NCBI GenBank assembly: GCA_040752975.1 | Contig: JBFMHF010000003.1 | Location: 1 to 64,000, forward strand | DNA: 64,000 bases | Source: JADLDB01 sp040752975 | GTDB taxonomy: Bacteria; Myxococcota; Myxococcia; Myxococcales; Myxococcaceae | Reading direction: 5' to 3' | Shown: positions 25,231-32,723 of the stretch, one piece after another | Layout of the letters: each line of letters opens with the position of its first letter | Position numbering within the stretch: position 1 is the first letter of the stretch | Made by a program: the position numbers and the translations under genes | Notes under the pieces: model-generated | Database searches by the model: none | What the model saw: the letters and a program-made list of their open reading frames with translations, nothing else | What the model was told of the DNA's origin: nothing

Positions 25231-26235
25231 ATGCGACGCGTGGCGGGAATCCTGATGGTGGTGCTGTGCGGGTGCCCCGCGGCCAACCTCCCGGCCAACG
25301 CCCCCGTCGACGGCGGCCAGGAGCAGCTGGGGAACAGCTGCGTCGCCGACGAGCAATGTCCGCCGGGCATGGTGTGTGAGGGCTGCGGCGGCGGGGGCAA
25401 GACGTGCGTGCCCGGCTGCCGGACGAAGGCCCATTGCCCGCCGAGCATGACGTGCAGCGGCCAGGTGCTGTGCACCCAGTGCCCGTGCGCTCCCGGCTGG
25501 TGCGAGCTCGACCCCTGCCGCGACGTCGACGGAGACGGCTTCGCGCCCACCACCGAGGCGGCGGTGCAGTGCCCCGGGAAGGAGAAGGGCGACTGCGACG
25601 ACGCGCGCAAGGACGCGCACCCCGGCGCGCAGGAGGTTTGCGCCAACGGCGTGGACGACGACTGCGACGGCAAGTCGGACGCGCGCGACGACGACGGCTC
25701 CTGCCGCACCTGCGGGCCGGCACAGAGCTACTGCAGCGTCCATCGCAACTGTGGCCTGGGCGCGAAGTGCGACCGCGGCTGCTGCGAGACGTGCGGGACG
25801 CCTCCGCCGCCGTCGTGTGACGCGGGCCAGTGCGTGCTGCCGGGCGCGAAGGACCCCGAGACGGGCTGCCTGGTGAGCCAGGTGTGCGCGGACTGCAGCG
25901 GCTGTCCTGCCACCGTGTCGTACGTGTGCGGCGTCAACGGGACGACGTACGACAACGCCTGTCTCGCGCGGGCCGCGGGCACCGACGTGCTGTACGCCGG
26001 GCAGTGCCTCTTCGGAGAGCAATACCGCTGCCAGAATCAGTTCGACTGCTTCGGCAACCAGTACTGCCGCGACACCGCGCCGGACGCGGGCCTGGACCTG
26101 CGGTGCACGAGACTCAATTCGTGCGTGCACGACGTGGACTGCGAGCTGGCGGTGAAGGGCACGGTGCTGTGTCCCGACGGCGGCATCGCGCCGCTGGGCT
26201 GCGAGGCCTACCGCTGCGTGACGCGCTGCCAGTGA
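25231..26235 (+). CDS. Cys-rich lipoprotein with MopE-like and Kazal-like parts
   Basis: 334 residues with lipobox LCGC (Cys15). The mature part is a string of small disulfide modules. At about 90-150 a MopE-like metal-binding pattern appears (DVDGDGF, CDDARKDAHPGA, NGVDDDCDGKSD). At about 229-255 CGVNGTTYDNACLARA with flanking Cys is a Kazal serine-protease-inhibitor signature. The C-terminus has further Cys loops. Anchored on the outer surface, it could inhibit proteases, though the Kazal reactive-site loop is short and its target unknown. It is co-directional with the thioesterase, 88 bp downstream. Confidence 0.82.
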   Translation: MRRVAGILMVVLCGCPAANLPANAPVDGGQEQLGNSCVADEQCPPGMVCEGCGGGGKTCVPGCRTKAHCPPSMTCSGQVLCTQCPCAPGWCELDPCRDVDGDGFAPTTEAAVQCPGKEKGDCDDARKDAHPGAQEVCANGVDDDCDGKSDARDDDGSCRTCGPAQSYCSVHRNCGLGAKCDRGCCETCGTPPPPSCDAGQCVLPGAKDPETGCLVSQVCADCSGCPATVSYVCGVNGTTYDNACLARAAGTDVLYAGQCLFGEQYRCQNQFDCFGNQYCRDTAPDAGLDLRCTRLNSCVHDVDCELAVKGTVLCPDGGIAPLGCEAYRCVTRCQ

Positions 26236-26389
26236 AGCGCGGCCTGCTCTCGAGGCAGCCGGGGGCGCCTCACCGCGCGGCACGGAAGTGACTCCCTTCA
26301 CGCCGTCGCACCCGGACGAGGCAACCGCAGCAGCTTTGGTGCTCCGCTCGTGGACCGCTCCACCAGCCGCGAATTGTCGACTTGAGTGC

Positions 26390-26404
26390 TCCGCACGCTG
26401 CGGA
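26390..26404. terminator. possible hairpin between convergent genes
   Basis: TCCGCA (26390-26395) and TGCGGA (26399-26404) form a 6-bp stem with a 3-nt loop in the 227-bp gap between the Cys-rich lipoprotein gene (plus) and the SDR gene (minus). Position suits a bidirectional terminator, but there is no T-tract on either strand. Nothing else was seen in this gap. Confidence 0.25.
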
Positions 26405-26462
26405 AGCGCGCTCGCTCTCCCTCGCTGCGCCTCCCGAGTGGCTGCTTGCTCTGCCGTGGCGA

Positions 26463-27404
26463 CTACGCCCCGCGGAAAGACACGCCAAGCCGCTCGAGCT
26501 CTCCCCACAGCGCCGCGGCCTTCGCGGGCTGCAGCGCAGGGTCGTCGGCGGGCAGCGTCACCACGCCCAGCGTGTTGTGCAGGTACTTCCCCACCACGCC
26601 CGGCTGTGTCGCGGCGATGAGAGGCGTCTGCGCACCCGCTTCGCAGTCGAGGAGGCCCCACCGCTTCACCGCGTCACCGACGACGCCAACCTCTCCGCCC
26701 AGGCCGCTGGCGACGACGCCCGGGTGCACCAACACCACCTCGAGGGAGGGGAAGCGTCGCTGAAGCTCCTGCGCCAGCCAGGCGATGGCCAGCTTGCTCC
26801 TGCAGTAGGCCTGCTGGCCGCCGCGCGGGCCGGCGAAGACGAAGTCGGCCGAGGCGTCGCGGGCCAGCACGTAAATGTCGCCGGTGAGGAGGACGACGCG
26901 CGCGCGCTCCAGCTTCCCCGCGTCCTGCAGCCGTCGCAGCAGCAGGTGCCCCAGCACGTTGGTGGCGAAGGCCAGCTCATACCCCTGCGCGGAGGTGCCG
27001 TAACGACGCGGCCACACCCCGGCGTTGGCCACCAGCACGTCGACGGAGCGCCGTGGAAAGCGGTCCTCGAGCGCCGCGGTGAAGGCCGCCACCGAGGCGA
27101 GGTCCGCGAGGTCGACGCGGAGGAAGCAGGCCCCTCGCCCGGTCTCCTCCTCCAACCGGCGCGCAGCGGCCCGCCCTTCCTCTTCGCGGCGCGCGGCGAT
27201 GACGACGTCTGCGCCTCGGCGCGCGAGGCCCAGGGACGTCTCGAGGCCGACGCCTGCGTTGCCGCCGGTGACGAGGGCCAGCTTCCCGTCGAGCCGCGGC
27301 GTGGCGGGACAGCGTGGCGTGAGGACCCTCTGCCTCCAGAGGGCCGCGGTCATCCTCGCAACGGCGGCCGCGCTCGGCGTCGAGTGGCGGGAGAGGAAGT
27401 CCAC
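26463..27404 (-). CDS. short-chain dehydrogenase/reductase
   Basis: 313 residues, a classical SDR. The NAD(P)-binding TGGNAGVG (about 47-54) follows KLALVTG, NAG is at about 126-128 and the catalytic YxxxK is AYCRSK near 198-203. The order matches the retinol-dehydrogenase/WW-oxidoreductase-like branch. The catalytic Ser is less clear, with LLTGDIYVLARD at the expected place. Cofactor preference is probably NADP because of the AARR segment. The N-terminal 40 residues may form an extra helix. Substrate unknown. It could be the ketone reductase missing from the lipid locus 11 kb away, but nothing in the sequence shows this. Confidence 0.85.
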   Translation of the reverse strand: MDFLSRHSTPSAAAVARMTAALWRQRVLTPRCPATPRLDGKLALVTGGNAGVGLETSLGLARRGADVVIAARREEEGRAAARRLEEETGRGACFLRVDLADLASVAAFTAALEDRFPRRSVDVLVANAGVWPRRYGTSAQGYELAFATNVLGHLLLRRLQDAGKLERARVVLLTGDIYVLARDASADFVFAGPRGGQQAYCRSKLAIAWLAQELQRRFPSLEVVLVHPGVVASGLGGEVGVVGDAVKRWGLLDCEAGAQTPLIAATQPGVVGKYLHNTLGVVTLPADDPALQPAKAAALWGELERLGVSFRGA

Positions 27405-27458
27405 GCGGACCTCAAGACGCTCCTTCCCGCGGCACCGCGGACGGAGAGGCGCTTCGCC

Positions 27459-28475
27459 TCACGTCGGGTCCGGCTTCGGCGTGGTCTTCCCCGAGGGGAG
27501 CGCCTTCGGGGCCTTCGTGTCCTTCGGCAGCTCGCCCGTCAGCGCCTTGAGGAAGACGACGATGCCGTCGACCTCTTCCTTCTTGAGCTCCTTGCCGAGC
27601 TGGTAGGTGCCCATGAAGGAGACCGTCTCCTCCAGTGTCTTCAGGCTTCCGTCGTGCAGGTACGGGCCCGTCTTCTCGATGTTGCGCAGGCTGGGCACCT
27701 TGAAGAAGAACTTGTCGGCCTCCTTCTTCGTCGCGTCGAAGCGCCCGTTGTCCTTCAGCCCCGGCACCGGCTTCACGAGGCCCAGCTTCTGGAACATGCC
27801 GCCCCCGACGCCCTCGCCCATGTGGCACGCGGTGCAGCCCGCCTCGATGAACTTCGTGAGGCCGGCCTTCTCGGCGTCGGTGAGCGCCTTCGCGTCGCCC
27901 GCCAGGTACTTGTCGAAGCGCGACGGCGTCACCAGCGTGCGCTCGAAGGCGCCGATGGCCTTCGCCATGTTGTCGTAGGTGATGGGCTTGTCCTGCCCGG
28001 GGAAGGCCTTCTTGAAGAGGGGCAGGTAGCCCGGAATCGACTCCAGCACGGCCACCACCGACGCCTCGTCCTTCATCGCCATCTCCACCGGGTTCAGCAC
28101 CGGGCCCTTGGCCTGCTCTTCCAGGGTGGCGGCGCGGCCGTCCCAGAACTGGGCGATGTGGTTGCCCGCGTTGTAGACGGTGGGTGAGTTGCGCCCGCCC
28201 CGCTGCTTCTTGTGCCCTGGAGACGTCGGCTCTCCGTCCACGCCGTACTTCGCCAGGTCGTGGCAGCTGTTGCAGCTGACGTCGTGGTTCTTCGACAGCC
28301 GCGTGTCGAAGTAGAGCAGCCGGCCGAGGTCGACCCGCTCCTTCGTCACCGGCGTGTCCTTCGTCTCGAAGTTCTTCGGCAGCGGCTTGAAGAGGGCCTT
28401 CGCCTGCTCCTCGAGGGACGGGCCGGCCAGCGCCGTGGTGGACAGGGTGAGGACGGTGACGAACAGGCTGCGCAT
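27459..28475 (-). CDS. di-haem cytochrome c peroxidase
   Basis: 338 residues. A signal peptide, MRSLFVTVLTLSTTALAG, sends it to the periplasm. The two haem sites are CNSCH (68-72) and CTACH (214-218), each followed by the expected CcpA/MauG family sequence (RGGRNSPTVYN, and FFFKVPSLRNIEKTGPYLHDG). The enzyme reduces H2O2 to water with electrons from a small cytochrome c or cupredoxin. The start at 28475 is fixed by AAGGAG and the signal peptide; an upstream ATG would add a leader across a regulatory site. A perfect FNR-type box lies 10 bases before the start codon. Confidence 0.93.
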   Translation of the reverse strand: MRSLFVTVLTLSTTALAGPSLEEQAKALFKPLPKNFETKDTPVTKERVDLGRLLYFDTRLSKNHDVSCNSCHDLAKYGVDGEPTSPGHKKQRGGRNSPTVYNAGNHIAQFWDGRAATLEEQAKGPVLNPVEMAMKDEASVVAVLESIPGYLPLFKKAFPGQDKPITYDNMAKAIGAFERTLVTPSRFDKYLAGDAKALTDAEKAGLTKFIEAGCTACHMGEGVGGGMFQKLGLVKPVPGLKDNGRFDATKKEADKFFFKVPSLRNIEKTGPYLHDGSLKTLEETVSFMGTYQLGKELKKEEVDGIVVFLKALTGELPKDTKAPKALPSGKTTPKPDPT

Positions 28476-28485
28476 GTGCTTCTCC

Positions 28486-28499
28486 TTGATTGAGATCAA
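28486..28499. promoter_or_regulatory. FNR/ANR-type box
   Basis: TTGATTGAGATCAA is a perfect TTGAT-N4-ATCAA dyad, the consensus site of FNR/ANR oxygen-sensing regulators. It lies directly upstream of the ribosome site of the cytochrome c peroxidase gene, a class often controlled by FNR. An activator would normally bind about 41 bp before the transcription start, so a site this close to the start codon suggests repression, or a promoter placed unusually. Confidence 0.6.
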
Positions 28500-28579
28500 C
28501 GGCCGCGAGGCCGGGTCCAGCACTTTGGACGCTGTCTAAACCTTGACGTCGTCGAGCGCCATGAAATTCGCCGGCAGGC

Positions 28580-29242
28580 TCACACGTCACGGGCCAGCGC
28601 GAGCGCGGCGGACGGGAGCCTCAGCAGCGCCACCTGCATCGAAGCGTCGGCCACGCGGGCCGGTTCGAGGGACACGACGCGCACGCTCCGCGCCCCCGGG
28701 TCGAAGACGCCGCCGATGCGCAGCTTGAGGCCCGCTTCCTTGAGCGCCCACACCGCCGCCTGGTGCTGGGCCGAGGCGTGGGCGCCGCACGCTTCGGCCT
28801 CGCCTTCGGAGAAGACGCGCCGGCCGATGCGCTCGAGGCGGGGCCCGTCGGCGTCGTCGCACACGTCCACGCCCACCGGCGCCGTGCCCGCCGCGGCCGC
28901 CGCCCAACCTCGGGTGTGGCTCAGGTTCAACACGAGGTCGGGGCGGGCGACGCCGTCCACCCAGACGCGGGGCGCGCCGGACTCCAGCGGGAGCACCTCC
29001 ACGCGGGACGCCGGGAGGGAGAAGGCTGCTTCCAGGAGGCGCTTGGCGACGCGCCGGCCCGCGAGCCACTCCGCGCGGCGCAGGGGCCAGGGCATGTCAG
29101 CGAGGAGCGCGCGCTCCTTCTCGCCCAGCGCCACGGCCACCTCGCCCGGCTCGCGCGGCTCAGCCAGGACGAAGGCGCCCAGCACCTCGCGTACCTCCCC
29201 CGGCGGCAGCCAGGAGCCCGGCGCTGTCGCCGAGGACGTCAC
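28580..29242 (-). CDS. 4'-phosphopantetheinyl transferase (Sfp-type)
   Basis: Transfers phosphopantetheine from CoA to the Ser of carrier proteins. The 220-residue protein has the Sfp motifs: WLAGRRVAKRLL (about 59-70), LNLSHTRGW with H109, GVDVCDD (124-130), and WALKEAGLK (165-173) with E169. In the Mg-binding GxDxE motif the last residue is Cys128, not Glu; D126 and E169 remain. This may alter metal binding or be tolerated, as some family members vary here. It could activate the ACP and PKS carrier sites encoded 10-19 kb away. It stands 11 bp downstream of the repeat-protein gene on the same strand. Confidence 0.87.
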   Translation of the reverse strand: MTSSATAPGSWLPPGEVREVLGAFVLAEPREPGEVAVALGEKERALLADMPWPLRRAEWLAGRRVAKRLLEAAFSLPASRVEVLPLESGAPRVWVDGVARPDLVLNLSHTRGWAAAAAGTAPVGVDVCDDADGPRLERIGRRVFSEGEAEACGAHASAQHQAAVWALKEAGLKLRIGGVFDPGARSVRVVSLEPARVADASMQVALLRLPSAALALARDV

Positions 29243-29252
29243 GCCCGGCGCC

Positions 29253-29888
29253 TCACCCGCCCTCGTCGTCGTCGTCGAAGTCCCAGTCCGGCAGGTTGTT
29301 CTCGGCCTGGCGGATTTTCTTCTTCACGAAGGTGTCCTCGGCGGCCAGCGGCGGCTTCACCGGCCGGGGCGGCTTCGTGCCCGGGGGCGGCGCCACCTTC
29401 CCGTCGTGGAGCGCCTTCTGCCGGATTTCCCGCTGGAGCGCGGAGGGGTCGAGGGCGGCGTGGCTGCCGGTGCCGGGCTTGAGCGCTGGGTTGGCGCCCG
29501 TGCCGGGCTTGAAGGCTGGGTTGGCGCCCGTGCCGGGCTTGAAGGCCGGGTTGGCGCCCGTGCCGGGTTTGAAGGCCGGGTTGGCGCCCGTGCCCGGCTT
29601 GAACGCTGGGTTCGTCCCGGTGACGGGCTTCGACGTCCCGGCCGCCGAAGCGGCCGCTTGAAGCGCCAGGAAGCGCCCGGTGGTGGGCTTGAGCGTCGGG
29701 TCGACGACAGGCACGGGGTCGTCCTGCAGGCCCGTCACCAGGCGCGCGCGCTTGAGCAACGACGACGTCTCGCCGGTGGACAGCTCGTCGAAGGGGAAGA
29801 GGTCAGCCGCGCTGTGGGACGGCTTCTCCTCGAGCTCCTCCTCTTCGAGCCCTTCGAGGTCGTCGGGGTTGTCGGGGTCGGTCGGCAT
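29253..29888 (-). CDS. acidic, repeat-containing hypothetical protein
   Basis: About 211 residues. It begins MPTDPDNPDDLEG followed by an acidic stretch (LEEEELEE), then a segment with KRARLVTGL, and then a 10-residue motif KPGTGANPAF repeated about four times exactly and six times with degenerate copies. The C-terminus has KKKIRQAENN and ends in an Asp-rich tail. No signal peptide or domain is recognised. An alternative ATG at 29900 would add four residues. Repeat-rich linkers of this sort act as spacers or binding platforms in regulatory proteins. Confidence 0.7.
   Translation of the reverse strand: MPTDPDNPDDLEGLEEEELEEKPSHSAADLFPFDELSTGETSSLLKRARLVTGLQDDPVPVVDPTLKPTTGRFLALQAAASAAGTSKPVTGTNPAFKPGTGANPAFKPGTGANPAFKPGTGANPAFKPGTGANPALKPGTGSHAALDPSALQREIRQKALHDGKVAPPPGTKPPRPVKPPLAAEDTFVKKKIRQAENNLPDWDFDDDDEGG
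29461..29640. repeat. 30-bp tandem repeat encoding KPGTGANPAF
   Basis: Four near-identical 30-bp units run 29491-29610 (TTGGCGCCCGTGCCGGGCTT followed by GAAGGCTGGG) with degenerate flanking copies at 29461 and 29611. They lie inside the gene 29253-29888 and encode the 10-residue motif. Near-identity at third positions implies recent expansion by slippage or unequal exchange. Confidence 0.92.
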
Positions 29889-29942
29889 CTCTCGCCACAT
29901 GAGGCTAGCGCAGCCTCAACCTCACAATCGACCGAGGGGCCG

Positions 29943-30248
29943 TCAGCCCGCCTCGGGAGTGGGCGCTTCGGCCGGGGTCTCCGCCGGCGTCTCGGGGCCG
30001 TGGCCGGTGAATTCCCACTTCCACGTCTTCTTCTCGCCGGCCTTCACCACGATTTCCTCGGTGGTGGCGTCGCCTTTGAACTCCACGCGGATGGTGTGCT
30101 TGCCGGGCTTCAGCTTGACGGTGAAGGGCTTGGCGCCGGTGCCGGCCTTCTTGCCGTCCACCTTCACCACGCAGCCCTCGGGCTTCACTTCGATGGTGAG
30201 CTGCGCGGGCGCCGCGGACAACGAGAGGGCGAGGGCGAGCGAGAGCAT
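29943..30248 (-). CDS. secreted PEGA-domain protein
   Basis: 101 residues. MLSLALALSLSAAPA is a signal peptide. The mature part, LTIEVKPEGCVVKVDGKKAG, KPFTVKLKPGKHTIRVEFKG and the strand after it, is a single PEGA domain, a surface-exposed beta domain named after its PEGA motif and frequent in secreted proteins of this phylum. A Pro/Ala/Glu-rich tail ends the protein. Function unknown. It is 54 bp upstream of the repeat-protein gene. Confidence 0.85.
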   Translation of the reverse strand: MLSLALALSLSAAPAQLTIEVKPEGCVVKVDGKKAGTGAKPFTVKLKPGKHTIRVEFKGDATTEEIVVKAGEKKTWKWEFTGHGPETPAETPAEAPTPEAG

Positions 30249-30368
30249 GCCGTTGGCTCCTTCCGACGTCGGGGTGATTTTCCCGCCCGAGGGCTTACGC
30301 CATCACCGCCGATTTGGACAGCGCCCCACGGCGGCGGCACGAGCAGACACCTCCTGCTCAACCCTCAC

Positions 30369-32678
30369 TCACTCCTCATCAGGGCCGGCCGGCTCGAGCT
30401 TCGCCTCCAGGTGGGCCGACGTCCCCGGTGAGAGGTTGAGGCCGGTGGCCCATTTCCACCCGTCGACGGTGCGCACCTCGAGCCACGTCTCGCCGGTGGG
30501 AAACTCGTCCAGCACGAAGCGGTCGCCGGTGAAGCGCACTCTGCGGTCGAGCCCCCCCTCGGGCCAGCGCACGGTGAAGCCGGACACCGGAGGGCCGGCG
30601 CGACGCAGCACCCCTTCCACGCGCGCCGCCGGCTGGCAGCGCACCACCACCGTCTCCCATTCGCCCCGTGGGAGGACAGCCGTACCCCGGCGGCTCTCAC
30701 AGTGAGCCTCCACCCGGGAGTAGCCGGCCGCGTCTTCCCGCGCGATGCGCGCCACTCCCTCCTCGTCGGCCTGGAGCCCGACGCCGAACTTTTCGGAGCG
30801 CAGCCACACCCAGGCGTGGCGGGCGGCCGTCCCGTCGGGCTCCTGCACCAGGAATCGGCTGCGGGCCACCTCCAGCGTCACCTCTGCCGGCGCGCCCTCC
30901 TTCACCACCGCTCGCACCGCCGCCGACGTCGGAGCGAGGGCCATCACCGACCACTCCCCTTCCGGCAGCGTCATGGAGAAGCGCCCCTCGCCGTCGGTGA
31001 AGGCGCGCGCGATGTCGTTGACGCCTCCAGACGGGCCGAGGTCGGCGCTGGCGCCAACCAGCACCACACCCTCGTGGCCCGTCACCCGGCCGCGAAGCTG
31101 TCCCAGGCGAGGCGCCAGCACCAGCGTCACCGGCTCCGCAGGGCCGGCGCGCACCTCCACCAATTCCCGCGCGATGGCCGGAGAGCCGTCCAGCCAGGCC
31201 CCCACCCACACGCGCCCCAGAGGCAGCTCAGCCAGCGTGAAGCGGCCGTCGGCGCCCGTGCGCGTCCGCAGCAAGTGCGAGGGGAAGACGTCGAAGTCCG
31301 CGCCGACGGCCACCACCGCGCCCTCCAGCGGGCCTCCGTCGGGAGCGAGGACGAAGCCGGTGATGGCTTTCCGGCCGGCGAAGACGAAGCTGACTTCAAA
31401 GCGCTGGCCGTCCAGCACCATCAACTCCCGCGCAAACTGCACGCCGTCCTCGCACGACGCTGTCACGTCCCACGCGCCGGCCGGCACGCCCTCGATGAGG
31501 AAGCGGCCGTCGGCGTCGGTGCGCACCTCACCCAGGGTCTGGGCGGCCTTGAAGGCGCTCGACACCAGCACCGAGTCCGGCCAGCCCACGGGCATCGCGC
31601 TCGTCACCACCACGCGCGCCTGGGGGATGCCAGCGTCGTCGGGGCCGGCCACCCGCCCGGCGATGGTGGCGCCGCCCTCCAACCGGAGGGTGACGCCGGA
31701 CAGCGTCCGGTTGGGGCCCACGGTGAGGCGGGTGCGGCTGCGCGCCGCCCAGGGGCCCAGGTGGGCAGAGAGGAAGAAGGCGCCGGGTTCCACCTCGAGG
31801 CCGAAGGCGCCGCGCTCCGAGGCCGTCGTCGTCGTCACCTCGTCGCCGCCCGCCGCGCTCACCCACGCGCCCGCCGCAGGTCCGCCGTCGGGCAAGAAGA
31901 CGAAGCCGTCCACGAAGGCCGAGGCGGCCAGCGCCACCCTCACCCCTGGCCCTGGCACCGCCACGTGCGCCAGCCGGGCGCGGCCGTAGCCGGGGGCCAC
32001 CGCCTCCACTTCCACCAGGCCTGGAGGGACGCCCTCGAAGCGGAAGCTGCCGTCGGCCGCGGTGGTGGCAAACCAACTCAGGGCCTCGGCCGTCTCGACG
32101 GTGCGGCGCCGCACCGCACCCGCGCCCAGCGAGAGGCGCACCGAGGCGCCCACCACCTTCTCTCCCGTGGCGCCCACCAGCACCACGCCCGTCACCGTGT
32201 GCCCGTCGGGAAGCTCGAGCTCCAGCACGGCCCGCTGTCCCGGCTGGACGCGCGTGGAGGCGGTGGCGCGGCCCGCACCTTCCGCACGCGCCACCACCAG
32301 CAGGGTGCCCGGAGTGACCGGCAGCGTCACCACGCCGTCCTTCCCTGCCATGGCGCGGGCCTCGTTCACCCAGACTGGCAACGAATCGGCCGTCAGGGGC
32401 ACCTCGTCGCGCAGCACCGTCACCTGGGCCGCGACGGGGCGGCCGGCGCGCTGGACATGCACCTCCAGCAGCGCCGACAGGCCAGCATCCGGGGCTACTG
32501 CGCTGGTGGATGGAACGGGAGCGGAGCCAGGACGGCGGGGGGCTGCGGCCCGGTCCACCGGTGCGGGCTCTGCCGAGGGCGTCGGCTCCTCCGACGGGGA
32601 AGAAGGGGAAGCGAGCCACAGCCCCACGCCGGCGAGGGCCAGCACGACCGAGAGACTCCAGGCGAGCCGACGGGACAT
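30369..32678 (-). CDS. large surface protein with carboxypeptidase-regulatory-like domains
   Basis: 769 residues. A signal-anchor-like N-terminus (about 5-23, SLSVVLALAGVGLWLA) precedes a Pro/Ser-rich linker and a series of about seven beta-sandwich repeats of the carboxypeptidase-regulatory-like type. Each shows the pattern G-(x)-V...G-A-x-V then FRFEGVPPG or RFTLAELPLG (for example ADGSFRFEGVP, ADGRFLIEGVPAGAW, ADGRFTLAELPLG). No catalytic domain is seen, so it is a structural or adhesive envelope protein. A long run of similarly built proteins follows. Confidence 0.82.
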   Translation of the reverse strand: MSRRLAWSLSVVLALAGVGLWLASPSSPSEEPTPSAEPAPVDRAAAPRRPGSAPVPSTSAVAPDAGLSALLEVHVQRAGRPVAAQVTVLRDEVPLTADSLPVWVNEARAMAGKDGVVTLPVTPGTLLVVARAEGAGRATASTRVQPGQRAVLELELPDGHTVTGVVLVGATGEKVVGASVRLSLGAGAVRRRTVETAEALSWFATTAADGSFRFEGVPPGLVEVEAVAPGYGRARLAHVAVPGPGVRVALAASAFVDGFVFLPDGGPAAGAWVSAAGGDEVTTTTASERGAFGLEVEPGAFFLSAHLGPWAARSRTRLTVGPNRTLSGVTLRLEGGATIAGRVAGPDDAGIPQARVVVTSAMPVGWPDSVLVSSAFKAAQTLGEVRTDADGRFLIEGVPAGAWDVTASCEDGVQFARELMVLDGQRFEVSFVFAGRKAITGFVLAPDGGPLEGAVVAVGADFDVFPSHLLRTRTGADGRFTLAELPLGRVWVGAWLDGSPAIARELVEVRAGPAEPVTLVLAPRLGQLRGRVTGHEGVVLVGASADLGPSGGVNDIARAFTDGEGRFSMTLPEGEWSVMALAPTSAAVRAVVKEGAPAEVTLEVARSRFLVQEPDGTAARHAWVWLRSEKFGVGLQADEEGVARIAREDAAGYSRVEAHCESRRGTAVLPRGEWETVVVRCQPAARVEGVLRRAGPPVSGFTVRWPEGGLDRRVRFTGDRFVLDEFPTGETWLEVRTVDGWKWATGLNLSPGTSAHLEAKLEPAGPDEE

Positions 32679-32723
32679 CAGGCATCCCCTCTTCCAGTCG
32701 TGACCTCCATCCCGAGGGACGCC

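Noticed and set aside
26382..28187. Plus-strand 601-codon frame opposite the SDR and peroxidase genes
   Set aside because: Both minus-strand genes have strong family motifs and signal sequences; this frame is their antisense shadow.
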